DNA of 64,000 nt from Luteibacter pinisoli (GCF_006385595.1 NZ_CP041046.1:3348001-3412000); one strand, 5' to 3'. Positions 9,259-17,481 are shown, counted from the stretch's first letter. The notes: generated by a model from the sequence alone, not told the origin. Numbers and translations are program-made.

Positions 9259-9630
9259 TCAGAACAGCCGGGGAATGAGGATCAGGCCCCAGGTGAGCAG
9301 GAACATCATCATCATGAGGAAAACCGAGGCGGAACCCATGTCCTTGGCCCGGCCGGCCAGCTCGTGGAACTCGGGGCTCACCTTGTCCACCACGGCCTCG
9401 ATGGCCGAGTTGAGCAGCTCGGTGGCCAGTGTGAGCACCGGGAAGGTGATGAGGATGATCTTTTCGATGGCGCCCTGACCCAGCCACAGGCCCAGCGGGA
9501 CCACGACGATGGCCAGGGACACTTCGGCCCGGAACGAGGCCTCGAACTGGTAGCAGGCCTTCAGGCCCTTCATGGACCACTGGAAGGCCGCGTAGATCTG
9601 CCGCGGGCCGCGGCGAACGTTGGATGCCAT
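9259..9630 (-). CDS. dgkA: Diacylglycerol kinase, DgkA type
   Basis: 123 residues, the normal length for the small trimeric integral-membrane enzyme. It phosphorylates diacylglycerol with ATP so that lipid released during periplasmic glucan or LPS modification can re-enter phospholipid synthesis. The family signature ATELLNSAIEAVVDKVSPE carries the catalytic and metal-binding glutamates, followed by HELAGRAKDMGSASV. Three membrane helices are evident, at ~30-50, ~55-75 and ~98-118, the last rich in Met and Leu. It stands alone, 78 nt upstream of lemA on the same strand. No promoter is evident. Confidence 0.95.
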   Translation of the reverse strand: MASNVRRGPRQIYAAFQWSMKGLKACYQFEASFRAEVSLAIVVVPLGLWLGQGAIEKIILITFPVLTLATELLNSAIEAVVDKVSPEFHELAGRAKDMGSASVFLMMMMFLLTWGLILIPRLF

Positions 9631-9925
9631 GGCGGTCAGCCCTGCCGGGTGGCGGCCGGGCGCGGGGCCACGGAGCTCAGGATGTGGGTGCGCTGCGGCA
9701 TGGACGCGGGCCGGAGGGTATGGATGAGCCGCTTATGATGCCACAGGCGGCCTTCGGGCGGGCTTAGGGGCCTCCTTGTGGCGTATCGCCGCGCCCCTCT
9801 GGCGCTGCAGCACAACCCGGCGGACCATTTGTATTAACCTTGGAAGGTTATGACTCGTTCAGGGTCGTGGCGCGGGAACGAGCCCTTCGTGGCCGTTCGC
9901 TGTATCCCAAGTTTCCGGAATCTAG
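9631..9925. other. Intergenic region between dgkA and the POT transporter
   Basis: This gap of about 295 bp holds the divergent control regions of dgkA and the transporter gene. The only distinctive structure is the 16-bp inverted repeat at 9835-9850, listed separately. Short open frames here lack ribosome-binding sites and protein-like composition. Confidence 0.6.
9835..9850. promoter_or_regulatory. Operator-like inverted repeat upstream of the POT transporter
   Basis: TAACCTT-GG-AAGGTTA is a perfect 7-bp inverted repeat with a 2-bp centre, 76 bp before the transporter ATG and next to AT-richer sequence (TTGTAT at 9829 and TATGAC at 9849) that could be promoter elements with suboptimal spacing. 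A dimeric regulator site is a reasonable guess; none is identified. Confidence 0.35.
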
Positions 9926-11461
9926 ATGGCAATTCAGAACCCGCCCGTTTCACAGACCAAGTCGTTCAGCACGGTCTTCCTTATCGAGATGTGGGAGCGC
10001 TTCGGCTTCTACGGCATGCAGGTGTTGATGGTCACCTACATGGTCAAGAAGCTCGGCTTCGCCGAATCCGACTCCAACCTGGTCTGGGGCGCCGCCGCGG
10101 CCCTGATCTACGCCACTCCCGCCATCGGCGGCTGGATCGGCGACAAGTTCCTCGGTACCCGCCGCACGATGCTCAGCGGTGCCGTCGTGTTGATGATCGG
10201 TTATGCCCTGCTGTGGGTACCCACCGACAACGCGCTGTTCCTGTATGTCGCCCTGGGCGTCATCGTCCTCGGCAACGGCCTGTTCAAGCCGAACGCCGGC
10301 AACCTCGTGCGCAAGATCTACGAAGGTGACGCGGTCAAGATCGACAGCGCATTCACCATCTACTACATGGCGGTGAACGTCGGCTCGACGATCTCGATGC
10401 TGCTCACCCCGTGGATCCGTGACTACGTCGGCGAGCACTACGGTGATGCGCTGGGCTGGCACACCGCCTTCGGCGTCTGCTCGATCGGCCTCATCCTTGG
10501 CCTGGTCAACTACTACTTCATGCGCCACACCCTGGCGCACATCGGTTCGGTGCCGGACGAAACCCGTCCGCCGATGAAGAACGTCGTCGGCGTGATCGTC
10601 GGCGGCCTCGTCATCATCGGTGTGTCGGCCGCCATCCTGCAGAACCAGACCATCGCCAAGATGTGCGTTTACGCCGCTGGCGTGCTGATCCTGTTCATCT
10701 TTGCCCACCTCATCCGCTCGGTGGAGCAGAGCGAGCGCGCCGGGCTGATCGCCGCGCTGGTGCTCACCATCCAGACGATCTTCTTCTTCATCTTCTACCA
10801 GCAGATGTCGACGTCGCTGAACCTGTTCGCGCAGCGCAACGTCGATCTCTCGTTCGGCCTCTTCGGCTTCGAGATCTTCCGCTGGATCCCCGAGCAGTTC
10901 CAGTCGCTCAACGCCATCTGGATCGTGATCCTCTCGCCGATCCTTGTCTGGATGTACAACGCGCTGGGCAAGCACGGCAAGGATTTCCCGGTCGCCGCCA
11001 AGTTCGCCCTGGGCTTCGTCGCCGTGGCCGCGGGCTTCTTCATGTACGGCCTGGGCGCGCATACCGCCGTCGACGGCAAGATCTCCTCCTGGTACATGGT
11101 GTGGGGCTACGGCCTGTACTCGCTGGGCGAGATCCTGGTGAGCGGCCTGGGCCTGGCGATGATCGCCCGCTACGTGCCGGCGCGCATGGGTGGCTTCATG
11201 ATGGGCGCCTACTACGTGGCGGTCGGCGTTTCCCAGTACCTGGGTAGCGTGGTCGCGAACTACGCCGCGATCCCCAGCGATATCACCGACCCGCTGCAGT
11301 CCCTGCCGATCTACACCAGCCTGTTCAACAAGCTCGGTTTCGTCGGCATCGGCTGCACGGTGCTGGCCGTGGCCATGCTGCCGCTGATGCGCAAGCTCTC
11401 GCTTGATCACGCACTGGCCGATGTCCAGCCGGTACCGCCGGTTCATAACGAAGACCTGTAA
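9926..11461 (+). CDS. Proton-dependent oligopeptide (POT/PTR2) transporter
   Basis: 511 residues with about 14 hydrophobic segments, as for bacterial POT members of the DtpA/TppB type. They import di- and tripeptides with protons across the inner membrane. The key N-terminal motif ExxERFxxYG appears as EMWERFGFYG, giving the proton-coupling glutamates and arginine. The loop after TM2-3 carries GGWIGDKFLGTRRT, and GNGLFKPNAGNLVRKIYE is a further family signature. The start at 9926 has only a weak GGAA upstream. It stands alone, with a palindrome upstream and a hairpin downstream. Together with the nearby S9 peptidase and receptors it fits peptide use. Confidence 0.93.
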   Translation: MAIQNPPVSQTKSFSTVFLIEMWERFGFYGMQVLMVTYMVKKLGFAESDSNLVWGAAAALIYATPAIGGWIGDKFLGTRRTMLSGAVVLMIGYALLWVPTDNALFLYVALGVIVLGNGLFKPNAGNLVRKIYEGDAVKIDSAFTIYYMAVNVGSTISMLLTPWIRDYVGEHYGDALGWHTAFGVCSIGLILGLVNYYFMRHTLAHIGSVPDETRPPMKNVVGVIVGGLVIIGVSAAILQNQTIAKMCVYAAGVLILFIFAHLIRSVEQSERAGLIAALVLTIQTIFFFIFYQQMSTSLNLFAQRNVDLSFGLFGFEIFRWIPEQFQSLNAIWIVILSPILVWMYNALGKHGKDFPVAAKFALGFVAVAAGFFMYGLGAHTAVDGKISSWYMVWGYGLYSLGEILVSGLGLAMIARYVPARMGGFMMGAYYVAVGVSQYLGSVVANYAAIPSDITDPLQSLPIYTSLFNKLGFVGIGCTVLAVAMLPLMRKLSLDHALADVQPVPPVHNEDL

Positions 11462-11470
11462 ACGCGGCCG

Positions 11471-11494
11471 GGGCCGCCCCTCGCGGGGCGGCCC
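11471..11494 (+). terminator. GC-rich hairpin after the POT transporter
   Basis: GGGCCGCCCC and GGGGCGGCCC form a perfect 10-bp stem around a TCGC tetraloop, 9 nt after the stop codon. It is followed by only two T residues, so termination may be partial, with the RegB-like gene starting 19 nt later. Confidence 0.6.
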
Positions 11495-11512
11495 TTCGCC
11501 TTCATAGAGACC

Positions 11513-12793
11513 ATGAGCGACCATCTTCACAGCCCCAAGTCACGCTCCGGTCCGTTTGTCCTGGCACGTACCCTCGCCTGGCTGCGCCTTTGCGCCATTG
11601 CCGGCCAGAGCGTCGCGATCCTCTCCTGCGTCACCCTGCTCAAGCTCGACGTACCGCTGCTGCCGCTGATGATCGGCGTGTGCGTGCTGGCGGTGTTCGC
11701 CGCCTCCGCCTCGTTCCGCCTCGGCATGCCGTGGAAGATCACCGAGGGCGAGGCCATCGTGCACATCGCCTTCGACACGCTGGTGCTCGGCTACCTCCTG
11801 TATTTCACCGGCGGCGCCTCCAACCCCTTCGTCACCCTGCTCCTCGTGCCCATCGCGCTGTCCGCGGCGGCGCTCTCCATCGTGGGCGTGGCCCTGGTGG
11901 CGGTGCTCACCGGCGTGGCCTACGTGCTGCTGGTGCCGTACCACCTGCCGCTGCCCACGCTGGGCAACAAGAGCCTCGACTTCGACCTTTACGTGGCGGG
12001 GCTCGGCGTCAACTTCGTGATCATGGCGATCCTGCTGGGCGTGTTCATCAGCAACCTCGCCAAGGCCATCCGCGTGCAACAGGACGAAGTGCAGCGCGTG
12101 CGCGAACGTGCGCTGCGCGATGAAGGCATCCTGGCCATTGCCACGCAGGCCGCCGGTGCCGCGCACGAGCTGAACACCCCGCTCTCCACCATGCGCACGC
12201 TGCTGCCGGAGATCCGCCGCGAACACGCGGGCGACAACGCGCTGGGCGACGACCTGGACCTGCTCGATGGCCAGGTGGAACGCTGCCGGACCATCCTGCG
12301 CGAGATGGTGGCCTTCGGCCAGGCGCAGCTGTCGCAGGAGCCCGAGCGGCTGAGCGTGGGCCAGTTCGTGCACGTGTGCATGGAGCGTTTCCAGCTGCTG
12401 CGCCCGGAAGCCGACGTGGCGCTGAGCGTGGAGCCCGGTGCGGAGCGCCTCGCCCTGCGTTCGCCGCCCGGCCTGCGCCATGCGCTGATCAACCTGCTGA
12501 ACAATGCCGTGGATGCGTCGTCGATGAACGACAGTGCGTTCGTCGGCTTCGATATCCGCGTCGATGGCCCCTGGCTGGTGCTGACCGTCACCGACGAAGG
12601 CCCCGGCTTCGACGAAGTGGATGAACTGGGCACGCTTGGCCTGTCGCAGAAGGCGACCGGCCTGGGCATCGGCCTGGCCCTCGCGGAGGCCACCGCGGAA
12701 CGCCTTGATGGCGAACTGGCCGCCAGCAACACCGGGCATGGGGCGCAGATGCGCCTGCGCCTGCCTCTTTCGGTCATTGGAGACCACGCATGA
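11513..12793 (+). CDS. regB: RegB/PrrB/ActS-type redox sensor histidine kinase
   Basis: 426 residues. The N-terminal half has about six membrane helices (to ~185), then a coiled linker, a HisKA domain and an HATPase domain. The loop around residues 100-106 reads GGASNPF, the GGxxNPF heptapeptide that binds ubiquinone in RegB. The H-box AAHELNTPLST puts the phospho-acceptor at His218. Cys258 lies exactly 40 residues later in VERCRTILREMV, the same separation as His225-Cys265 of Rhodobacter capsulatus RegB, whose cysteine is redox-active. The N-box NLLNNAVDAS and the G-boxes DEGPGFDE and GLGIGLAL are intact. The gene overlaps its partner regulator by 4 nt (ATGA). It should report quinone or thiol redox state; target genes are not known from this window. 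Confidence 0.9.
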   Translation: MSDHLHSPKSRSGPFVLARTLAWLRLCAIAGQSVAILSCVTLLKLDVPLLPLMIGVCVLAVFAASASFRLGMPWKITEGEAIVHIAFDTLVLGYLLYFTGGASNPFVTLLLVPIALSAAALSIVGVALVAVLTGVAYVLLVPYHLPLPTLGNKSLDFDLYVAGLGVNFVIMAILLGVFISNLAKAIRVQQDEVQRVRERALRDEGILAIATQAAGAAHELNTPLSTMRTLLPEIRREHAGDNALGDDLDLLDGQVERCRTILREMVAFGQAQLSQEPERLSVGQFVHVCMERFQLLRPEADVALSVEPGAERLALRSPPGLRHALINLLNNAVDASSMNDSAFVGFDIRVDGPWLVLTVTDEGPGFDEVDELGTLGLSQKATGLGIGLALAEATAERLDGELAASNTGHGAQMRLRLPLSVIGDHA

Positions 12794-13371
12794 ACGATCT
12801 TGTCCCGCCTGGCGGCCGTCCGCTGCTCATCGTCGATGACGACGCCACGTTTGCCCGCGTGCTGGGCCGCGCGCTGAGCTCGCGCGGCTTCGAGGTGATC
12901 AGCACCGACAACGCGGACGATGCGCGCGCCCTCACCCGCCGCCACCAGCCGCGCTACTGCGTGCTGGACCTGAAGCTGGGCGACGAGAACGGCCTGCGCC
13001 TGATTCCCGAGCTGCAGTCGCTGGTACCCGACATCCGCGTGCTGCTGCTGACGGGTTACGCCTCGATCGCCACCGCCGTGGAAGCGATCAAGCGCGGCGC
13101 GCACGATTACCTGGCCAAGCCGGTGGATGCCGATGCCGTGGTGCGCGCGCTACTCGATGGCGACGCCGGCCCGGCCGATGGCGACGATTTCGCCGACGCA
13201 CCCGACGCCCCGCTGCCGTTGCGCCGCCTGGAGTGGGAACACATCCAGCGCGTGCTGACCGAATGCGAAGGCAACATCTCCGAGACGGCCCGCCGCCTCG
13301 GCATGCATCGCCGCACCCTGCAGCGCAAGCTGAGCAAACACCCCGTGCGCGAGCGCCCTGACGAGAACTGA
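12790..13371 (+). CDS. regA: RegA/PrrA/ActR-type response regulator
   Basis: 193 residues. The receiver domain (~10-125) has the acidic pocket VDDD, the phospho-acceptor Asp60 in VLDLKLGDENG, the switch residue in LLTGYAS and Lys in LAKPVD. After a short proline-containing linker, the C-terminus is a Fis-type helix-turn-helix (EGNISETARRLGMHRRTLQRKL), nearly the invariant RegA DNA-binding helix. It would be phosphorylated by the preceding kinase and control respiratory or redox genes. ATGA overlap with the kinase gene and a 1-nt gap to the next gene show a single operon. Confidence 0.92.
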   Translation: MNDLVPPGGRPLLIVDDDATFARVLGRALSSRGFEVISTDNADDARALTRRHQPRYCVLDLKLGDENGLRLIPELQSLVPDIRVLLLTGYASIATAVEAIKRGAHDYLAKPVDADAVVRALLDGDAGPADGDDFADAPDAPLPLRRLEWEHIQRVLTECEGNISETARRLGMHRRTLQRKLSKHPVRERPDEN

Positions 13372-13372
13372 T

Positions 13373-14548
13373 ATGCGCGCTGTCCTTGCCCTTGCCCTGC
13401 TGATGGGCGCCACGGCCGTCCATGCCGACGACATGCACGGCATGGCCATGGGCCACGAAGCCCCGCTCGGATTCGATGCGGCCATGGATGGCGGCGGCCA
13501 CCTCTGGGTGGTGGATACCGTGGGCGAGCACGTGCGCGTGCGTCGCTCCGACGACATGGGCCGGGAGTTCGCGCTGTCGACCATCGTCAACCCCACGGGC
13601 GAACCGATCTACGCCGAAGGCGAAAACCGGCCGAAGATCGCGCTGGGGCCGAAGGGTGAGCTGTACGTCACCTGGTCGCAGCCCCGCAAGGCGCCGTGGA
13701 CCGGCTTCGTGCGCTTCTCCCGCTCGCTCGACGGCGGCGCGCACTTCGATGCACCGAAGACGGTGCACACCGACCGCGCCGAGATCACCCATCGCTTCGA
13801 CTCCCTCGCGGTGGACGGCAAGGGCAACCTCATCGTGGCCTGGATCGACAAGCGCGACCTCGAGGCCGCGACGAAGGCGCACACCCCCTACCTCGGTGCC
13901 GCTACCTATTACAGCTGGTCCACGGACCGCGGCGCGACGTTTGCGCCAGAGCGCAAGATCGTCGACCAGAGCTGCGAGTGCTGCCGCATCGCGCTGGCCC
14001 GCGCGCCCGATGGCACCATCGATGCGTTCTTCCGCGCCATCTATGGCGACAACATCCGCGACCACGCCTATGCCACCTTGCCGGCCGGCGGCAGCGCGCC
14101 TTTGGTGTCGCGCGCCACGTTCACGCAATGGCATATCGAAGGCTGCCCGCACCATGGGCCCTCGCTGGCGATCGATGCCGCGGGAACGCGCCACGCGGTG
14201 TGGTTCAGCGCGGCGGACGGCAAGCCGATGATCAGCTACGGCCAGCTGCAGCCAGGCAAGCCGCCCCTGCACAAGTTCACCGTGGCCGGCAACGGTGCGT
14301 CCCACGCGGACCTCGCCGTGGACGGCAAGCACGTGTGGATCGCCTGGCACCAGATGACCGCGAACGGCCTCCAGCTGATGCTGCGCGAGTCCACCGACGG
14401 CGGCACCACCTTCGACGAACCGCGCGCCATCGCCCATACCGATGGCCCCTCCGGCTGGCCCAAGCTGGTGCTTCATGACCACCGGGCCTTCGTGGCGTGG
14501 AATCCGGGTGGGCAGTTCCGCCTGGTGCCGATCGAGGCCCTGCGATGA
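13373..14548 (+). CDS. Periplasmic sialidase-fold (BNR-like) protein with Met/His and Cys motifs
   Basis: 391 residues. A signal peptide ends ATAVHADD. The mature N-terminus begins MHGMAMGHE, a Met/His cluster like those in copper-handling periplasmic proteins. The rest is a six-bladed-propeller-like exo-sialidase fold with Asp-box-type repeats (RSLDGGAHFDAP, WSTDRGATFAPE, ESTDGGTTFDEP). It has SCECC at about residue 200 and GCPHHGP at about 256, possible disulphide or metal sites. The Arg triad of true sialidases is not obvious, so hydrolase activity is doubtful. Its place between a redox two-component pair and a thioredoxin-like protein suggests metal or thiol handling in the periplasm (inference). 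The start follows the regulator stop by 1 nt and the stop overlaps the next start. Confidence 0.75.
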   Translation: MRAVLALALLMGATAVHADDMHGMAMGHEAPLGFDAAMDGGGHLWVVDTVGEHVRVRRSDDMGREFALSTIVNPTGEPIYAEGENRPKIALGPKGELYVTWSQPRKAPWTGFVRFSRSLDGGAHFDAPKTVHTDRAEITHRFDSLAVDGKGNLIVAWIDKRDLEAATKAHTPYLGAATYYSWSTDRGATFAPERKIVDQSCECCRIALARAPDGTIDAFFRAIYGDNIRDHAYATLPAGGSAPLVSRATFTQWHIEGCPHHGPSLAIDAAGTRHAVWFSAADGKPMISYGQLQPGKPPLHKFTVAGNGASHADLAVDGKHVWIAWHQMTANGLQLMLRESTDGGTTFDEPRAIAHTDGPSGWPKLVLHDHRAFVAWNPGGQFRLVPIEALR

Positions 14549-15000
14549 AACGCTACCTGCTGGCCGGCCTGATGGCCGTCGCCACATCCGCCATCGCCGC
14601 ACCACCGCAGCCGCTGGCGTCCGCCGATGTCAAAGCGCTGGTGGCGCCACCCGCGAAGGGCATCAAGGTGCTCGCGCTGTGGTCGCTGGATTGCGCGTAT
14701 TGCGAGGAGAACCTCACGGCGCTGCGCGCGTACCAGCGCCAGCATCCGGACGTGGAACTCATCTATGTCGCGACGGATCCGGCTTACCAGCGCGACGCAC
14801 TGGAGGCCCGGCTGAAGCGGGCCGGGGTGGACGACGTGACCTCACGCGCGTACGCCGATGCCACGCCGGATCGACTGAACTTCATGATCGACCCATCGTG
14901 GGGCGGGGAGACACCGCGCACACTGGTGATCCATGCGGACGGGTCGCGCAAGGCCGTCAGCGGCGCGCTCACGCCCGCACGCGTCGCCGACCTGCTCTAG
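14545..15000 (+). CDS. Periplasmic thioredoxin-fold protein with CAYC active site
   Basis: 151 residues. A signal peptide (MKRYLLAGLM..SAIAAPP) precedes a thioredoxin-like domain. The active-site motif is WSLDCAYCEEN (Cys50 and Cys53), preceded by KVLALWS on the first strand. The cis-proline position expected near TPRTLVIHADG is present. It resembles TlpA/DsbE-like proteins that reduce cysteines for cytochrome or copper-centre assembly; the exact partner is unknown. ATGA overlap with the preceding gene makes it the last member of the RegBA-type operon. Its TAG shares a CTAG palindrome with the stop of the convergent kinase gene. Confidence 0.82.
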   Translation: MKRYLLAGLMAVATSAIAAPPQPLASADVKALVAPPAKGIKVLALWSLDCAYCEENLTALRAYQRQHPDVELIYVATDPAYQRDALEARLKRAGVDDVTSRAYADATPDRLNFMIDPSWGGETPRTLVIHADGSRKAVSGALTPARVADLL

Positions 15001-15992
15001 GCTTCGACCGGCTGGGGGTTGGGGAAGCGCACGCTCGCCACGCGCGAGGCGCCGGGCAACGCACGCAGTTCCAGCGGCCACTGGAAACGATCGGACAGGC
15101 GACGGGCAATGGCGAGGTCGAAGCCATGCCGGTCCACCGCCGCGTGCCGACGGCTGCCGGGCTCCGGCGAATCCACCGCGGGATTGATCACGCTCACGCT
15201 GCCAGGCATCACGGTAACCACGATGGTGCCCTGGTCCGTCTGCTGGAGCGCATGTCGGATGAGCTGCCCGCAGAGCACGGCGAACACACGCGGTGACGCG
15301 TGCAGCGCAAACGCCGCCGGCTCATCCAGGATCAGCTCCACCGGGCGCCCGGCGATGAGCTCGCGGGCGTAATCCACTTCCTGGCGCAGCACCTTGTTGA
15401 CGATGAAGTCTTCCTCGGCCAGCCCCTGGTCGGATTCGCGGGACAGGATGAGGAACGCTTCCACCAGCGATTCCAGCTCACGCGTGGAGCGACGGATGCG
15501 TTCCAGCGAGCGATGGCCGAACTCGGACAGGTCCGTCTCGTCCGCCAGCATGTCCGAGGACATCTTGATGACGGTGAGCGGGCTGCGCAGTTCATGGCTG
15601 GCGTCGCGCGTGAAGTTGCGTTCGCGATCGCCAAACCCCTCGATGCGCGAGGCCAGGCCATGCAGTCCGCGGATCAGCGACGACACATCCGCGTTCGAAC
15701 GCTTGCCGCCTTCGGCCTCCAGGCCCTGCATGTCGGGGTGGTCCGGATCCCAGCCGTTGAGCAGCTTGGCGAGCGCGGCGATGGGCGCCCACGCACGCGA
15801 CACCGCCAGCCACGCCAGCGCGCCGGAGCAAAGCATGATGGCCAGCGTCGCCCCCAGGGGCGCGACGTTGTACGCGGTCATCAACGAGGCGATGACCACG
15901 ACCAGCATCTGGAGTCCGAAGATAACGGCGATGCGGGCGCCGAATGTTCCGCGCCCGCCTCGCCGAGTCCCCTGCGATGTGCTGCCTTCCAT
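14997..15992 (-). CDS. Sensor histidine kinase with degraded ATP-binding domain
   Basis: 331 residues. Two membrane helices near the N-terminus (~18-63) are followed by a linker and a clear HisKA domain: FTRDASHELRSPLTVIKM with His near residue 133. The C-terminal ATPase region is the right length but its motifs are damaged. The N-box is QLIRHALQQT, with His where the Mg-binding Asn should be. No DxGxG box is found, and the usual GFGLAI box reads GFDLAI. It probably cannot autophosphorylate normally and may act as a phosphatase, as a scaffold, or with another kinase. The gene lies 24 nt after its OmpR-type partner on the same strand and converges on the thioredoxin-like gene. Confidence 0.82.
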   Translation of the reverse strand: MEGSTSQGTRRGGRGTFGARIAVIFGLQMLVVVIASLMTAYNVAPLGATLAIMLCSGALAWLAVSRAWAPIAALAKLLNGWDPDHPDMQGLEAEGGKRSNADVSSLIRGLHGLASRIEGFGDRERNFTRDASHELRSPLTVIKMSSDMLADETDLSEFGHRSLERIRRSTRELESLVEAFLILSRESDQGLAEEDFIVNKVLRQEVDYARELIAGRPVELILDEPAAFALHASPRVFAVLCGQLIRHALQQTDQGTIVVTVMPGSVSVINPAVDSPEPGSRRHAAVDRHGFDLAIARRLSDRFQWPLELRALPGASRVASVRFPNPQPVEA

Positions 15993-16016
15993 CAGTTACG
16001 TCCGCTACACACCTGC

Positions 16017-16745
16017 TCAGGCCGTCTGGGAGGCGGCAACCTCGGAATCGAGGTCAGCGAGGCGATAACCCGCCGAATGGATGGTGTGCAGCAGCGGCCG
16101 GTCGAACGGCTTGTCGATGACGCGGCGCAGGTTGTACAGGTGCGAACGCAGGGTGTCCGAATCGGGCAGCGTATCGCCCCAGATCTCGCGTTCGATATCG
16201 CGGCGGCTTACCACGCGCGGCGACTCACGCATCAGGATGGCCAGCAGCTTCAGGCCGATCGGCGACACGGTGAGTTCCTGGCCGCCACGGGTGAGGCGCA
16301 GGGTGGCGGTGTCGAGGGTCATGTCGCCCACGTTGAGCACTTCCGAGGACACCTGGCGGCGGTCACGGCGGATCAGTGCACGCAGGCGGGCTTCCAGTTC
16401 ACGCACTTCGAAGGGCTTGACGAGGTAGTCGTCGGCGCCAGCTTCGAGGCCGACAAGCTTGTCTTCCAGCGTGTCGCGGGCGGTCAGCATCAGCACCGGG
16501 GTGGACTTCTTGCCGTCCTTGCGCAGCTTGCGGCACACATCGAGGCCGTCCATGCCCGGAAGCATCAGGTCGAGCACGATGACGTCGTAGCTGTTGGAAA
16601 CCGCAAGGTGGAGACCACTCACGCCGTCGGCAGCGTAGTCGACGGAGTAGCCCCGGCGTTCAAGGAACTCGCCCACCATCTCGGCAATTTGACGGTTGTC
16701 CTCAACGAGGAGGATCAGGCCAGCTTGTTCGTCGCGGTTGCTCAT
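16017..16745 (-). CDS. OmpR/PhoB-family response regulator
   Basis: 242 residues. The receiver domain (~10-125) has VEDNRQ, the phospho-acceptor Asp59 in VLDLMLPGMDG, the Thr of LMLTARD and Lys in YLVKPFE. The C-terminal winged helix shows LRLTRGGQELTVSPIGLKLL, WGDTLPDSDTLRSHLYNLRR and the wing HTIHSAGYRL. An earlier in-frame ATG exists at 16772. I start at 16745 because GGAGAG lies about 8 nt upstream. It is first in a two-gene unit with the degraded kinase. Targets are not evident. Confidence 0.92.
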   Translation of the reverse strand: MSNRDEQAGLILLVEDNRQIAEMVGEFLERRGYSVDYAADGVSGLHLAVSNSYDVIVLDLMLPGMDGLDVCRKLRKDGKKSTPVLMLTARDTLEDKLVGLEAGADDYLVKPFEVRELEARLRALIRRDRRQVSSEVLNVGDMTLDTATLRLTRGGQELTVSPIGLKLLAILMRESPRVVSRRDIEREIWGDTLPDSDTLRSHLYNLRRVIDKPFDRPLLHTIHSAGYRLADLDSEVAASQTA

Positions 16746-16866
16746 CGCTCCACTCTCCTTTCTGTGATTCACAAATGTGAAGAGTTAACGGCCGCGCCGG
16801 TGAGAACACTGTGAAGACCGAAAACAAGCATTCATTTTGGTTAGGCCAATGTCGACGTGCCGTCGA

Positions 16867-17481
16867 TTACTTCAGCAGGGGCGAAAGCGTTTTCCACACA
16901 TTCTCTGCCACCCGCGGTTCACCCTTCGCCGTAGGATGAAGGCCGTCATCTTGCATCAATGCGGGGTCGAGGGCTACGCCATCGAGCAGGAAGGGCAGCA
17001 GGGCCGTGCCCTGGCGGGCCGCGATGTCCGCGTACACCTTGCGCAGGCCGTCCCGGTATTGCGGGCCGTAGTTCACGGGCAGCTCGATGCCAAGCAGCAG
17101 CACCTTGGCCCCGGCGGCCTTGGCGGCGGTGACCATCGCCTCGAGGTTCTCGGCCAGCTTGCCCAGCGGAAGTCCCTGCAGGCCATCGTTTGCGCCCAGT
17201 TCGATCACCACGACGCCCGGTTTTTCCTTGCTCAATAGCGCGGGCAGGCGGTTGCGGCCGCTGAGCGAGGTTTCACCGCTGATGCTGGCATTGACCATCG
17301 TCCACGGCGTCGCCATGTTCGAAGTGCGAGCATCCAGCAGCCTCACCCACCCGGCTTCCACCGGGATGTTGTGCGCCGCCGACAACGAGTCCCCGAGCAC
17401 CAGTACCTTGCGCGGCGCACCCGCCGCGTGGGCGATGGCGCAGCAAACCATAAGCAGCAACAGGACCAGGCTACGACGCAT
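16867..17481 (-). CDS. tesA: Periplasmic arylesterase/lysophospholipase TesA (SGNH/GDSL hydrolase)
   Basis: 204 residues. The signal peptide ends CAIAHAAGA. The four SGNH blocks are all present: VLVLGDSLSA (nucleophile Ser), ISGETS with the block-II glycine, IELGANDGLQG (block-III Asn) and DDGLHPTAKGE (catalytic Asp and His). It hydrolyses thioesters, lysophospholipids and small esters in the periplasm, like Escherichia coli TesA. It is divergent from ybbA; the two start codons share bases within gCATGa (17479-17482), so there is no intergenic DNA at all. The tesA/ybbA-ybbP arrangement is conserved in gammaproteobacteria. Confidence 0.93.
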   Translation of the reverse strand: MRRSLVLLLLMVCCAIAHAAGAPRKVLVLGDSLSAAHNIPVEAGWVRLLDARTSNMATPWTMVNASISGETSLSGRNRLPALLSKEKPGVVVIELGANDGLQGLPLGKLAENLEAMVTAAKAAGAKVLLLGIELPVNYGPQYRDGLRKVYADIAARQGTALLPFLLDGVALDPALMQDDGLHPTAKGEPRVAENVWKTLSPLLK

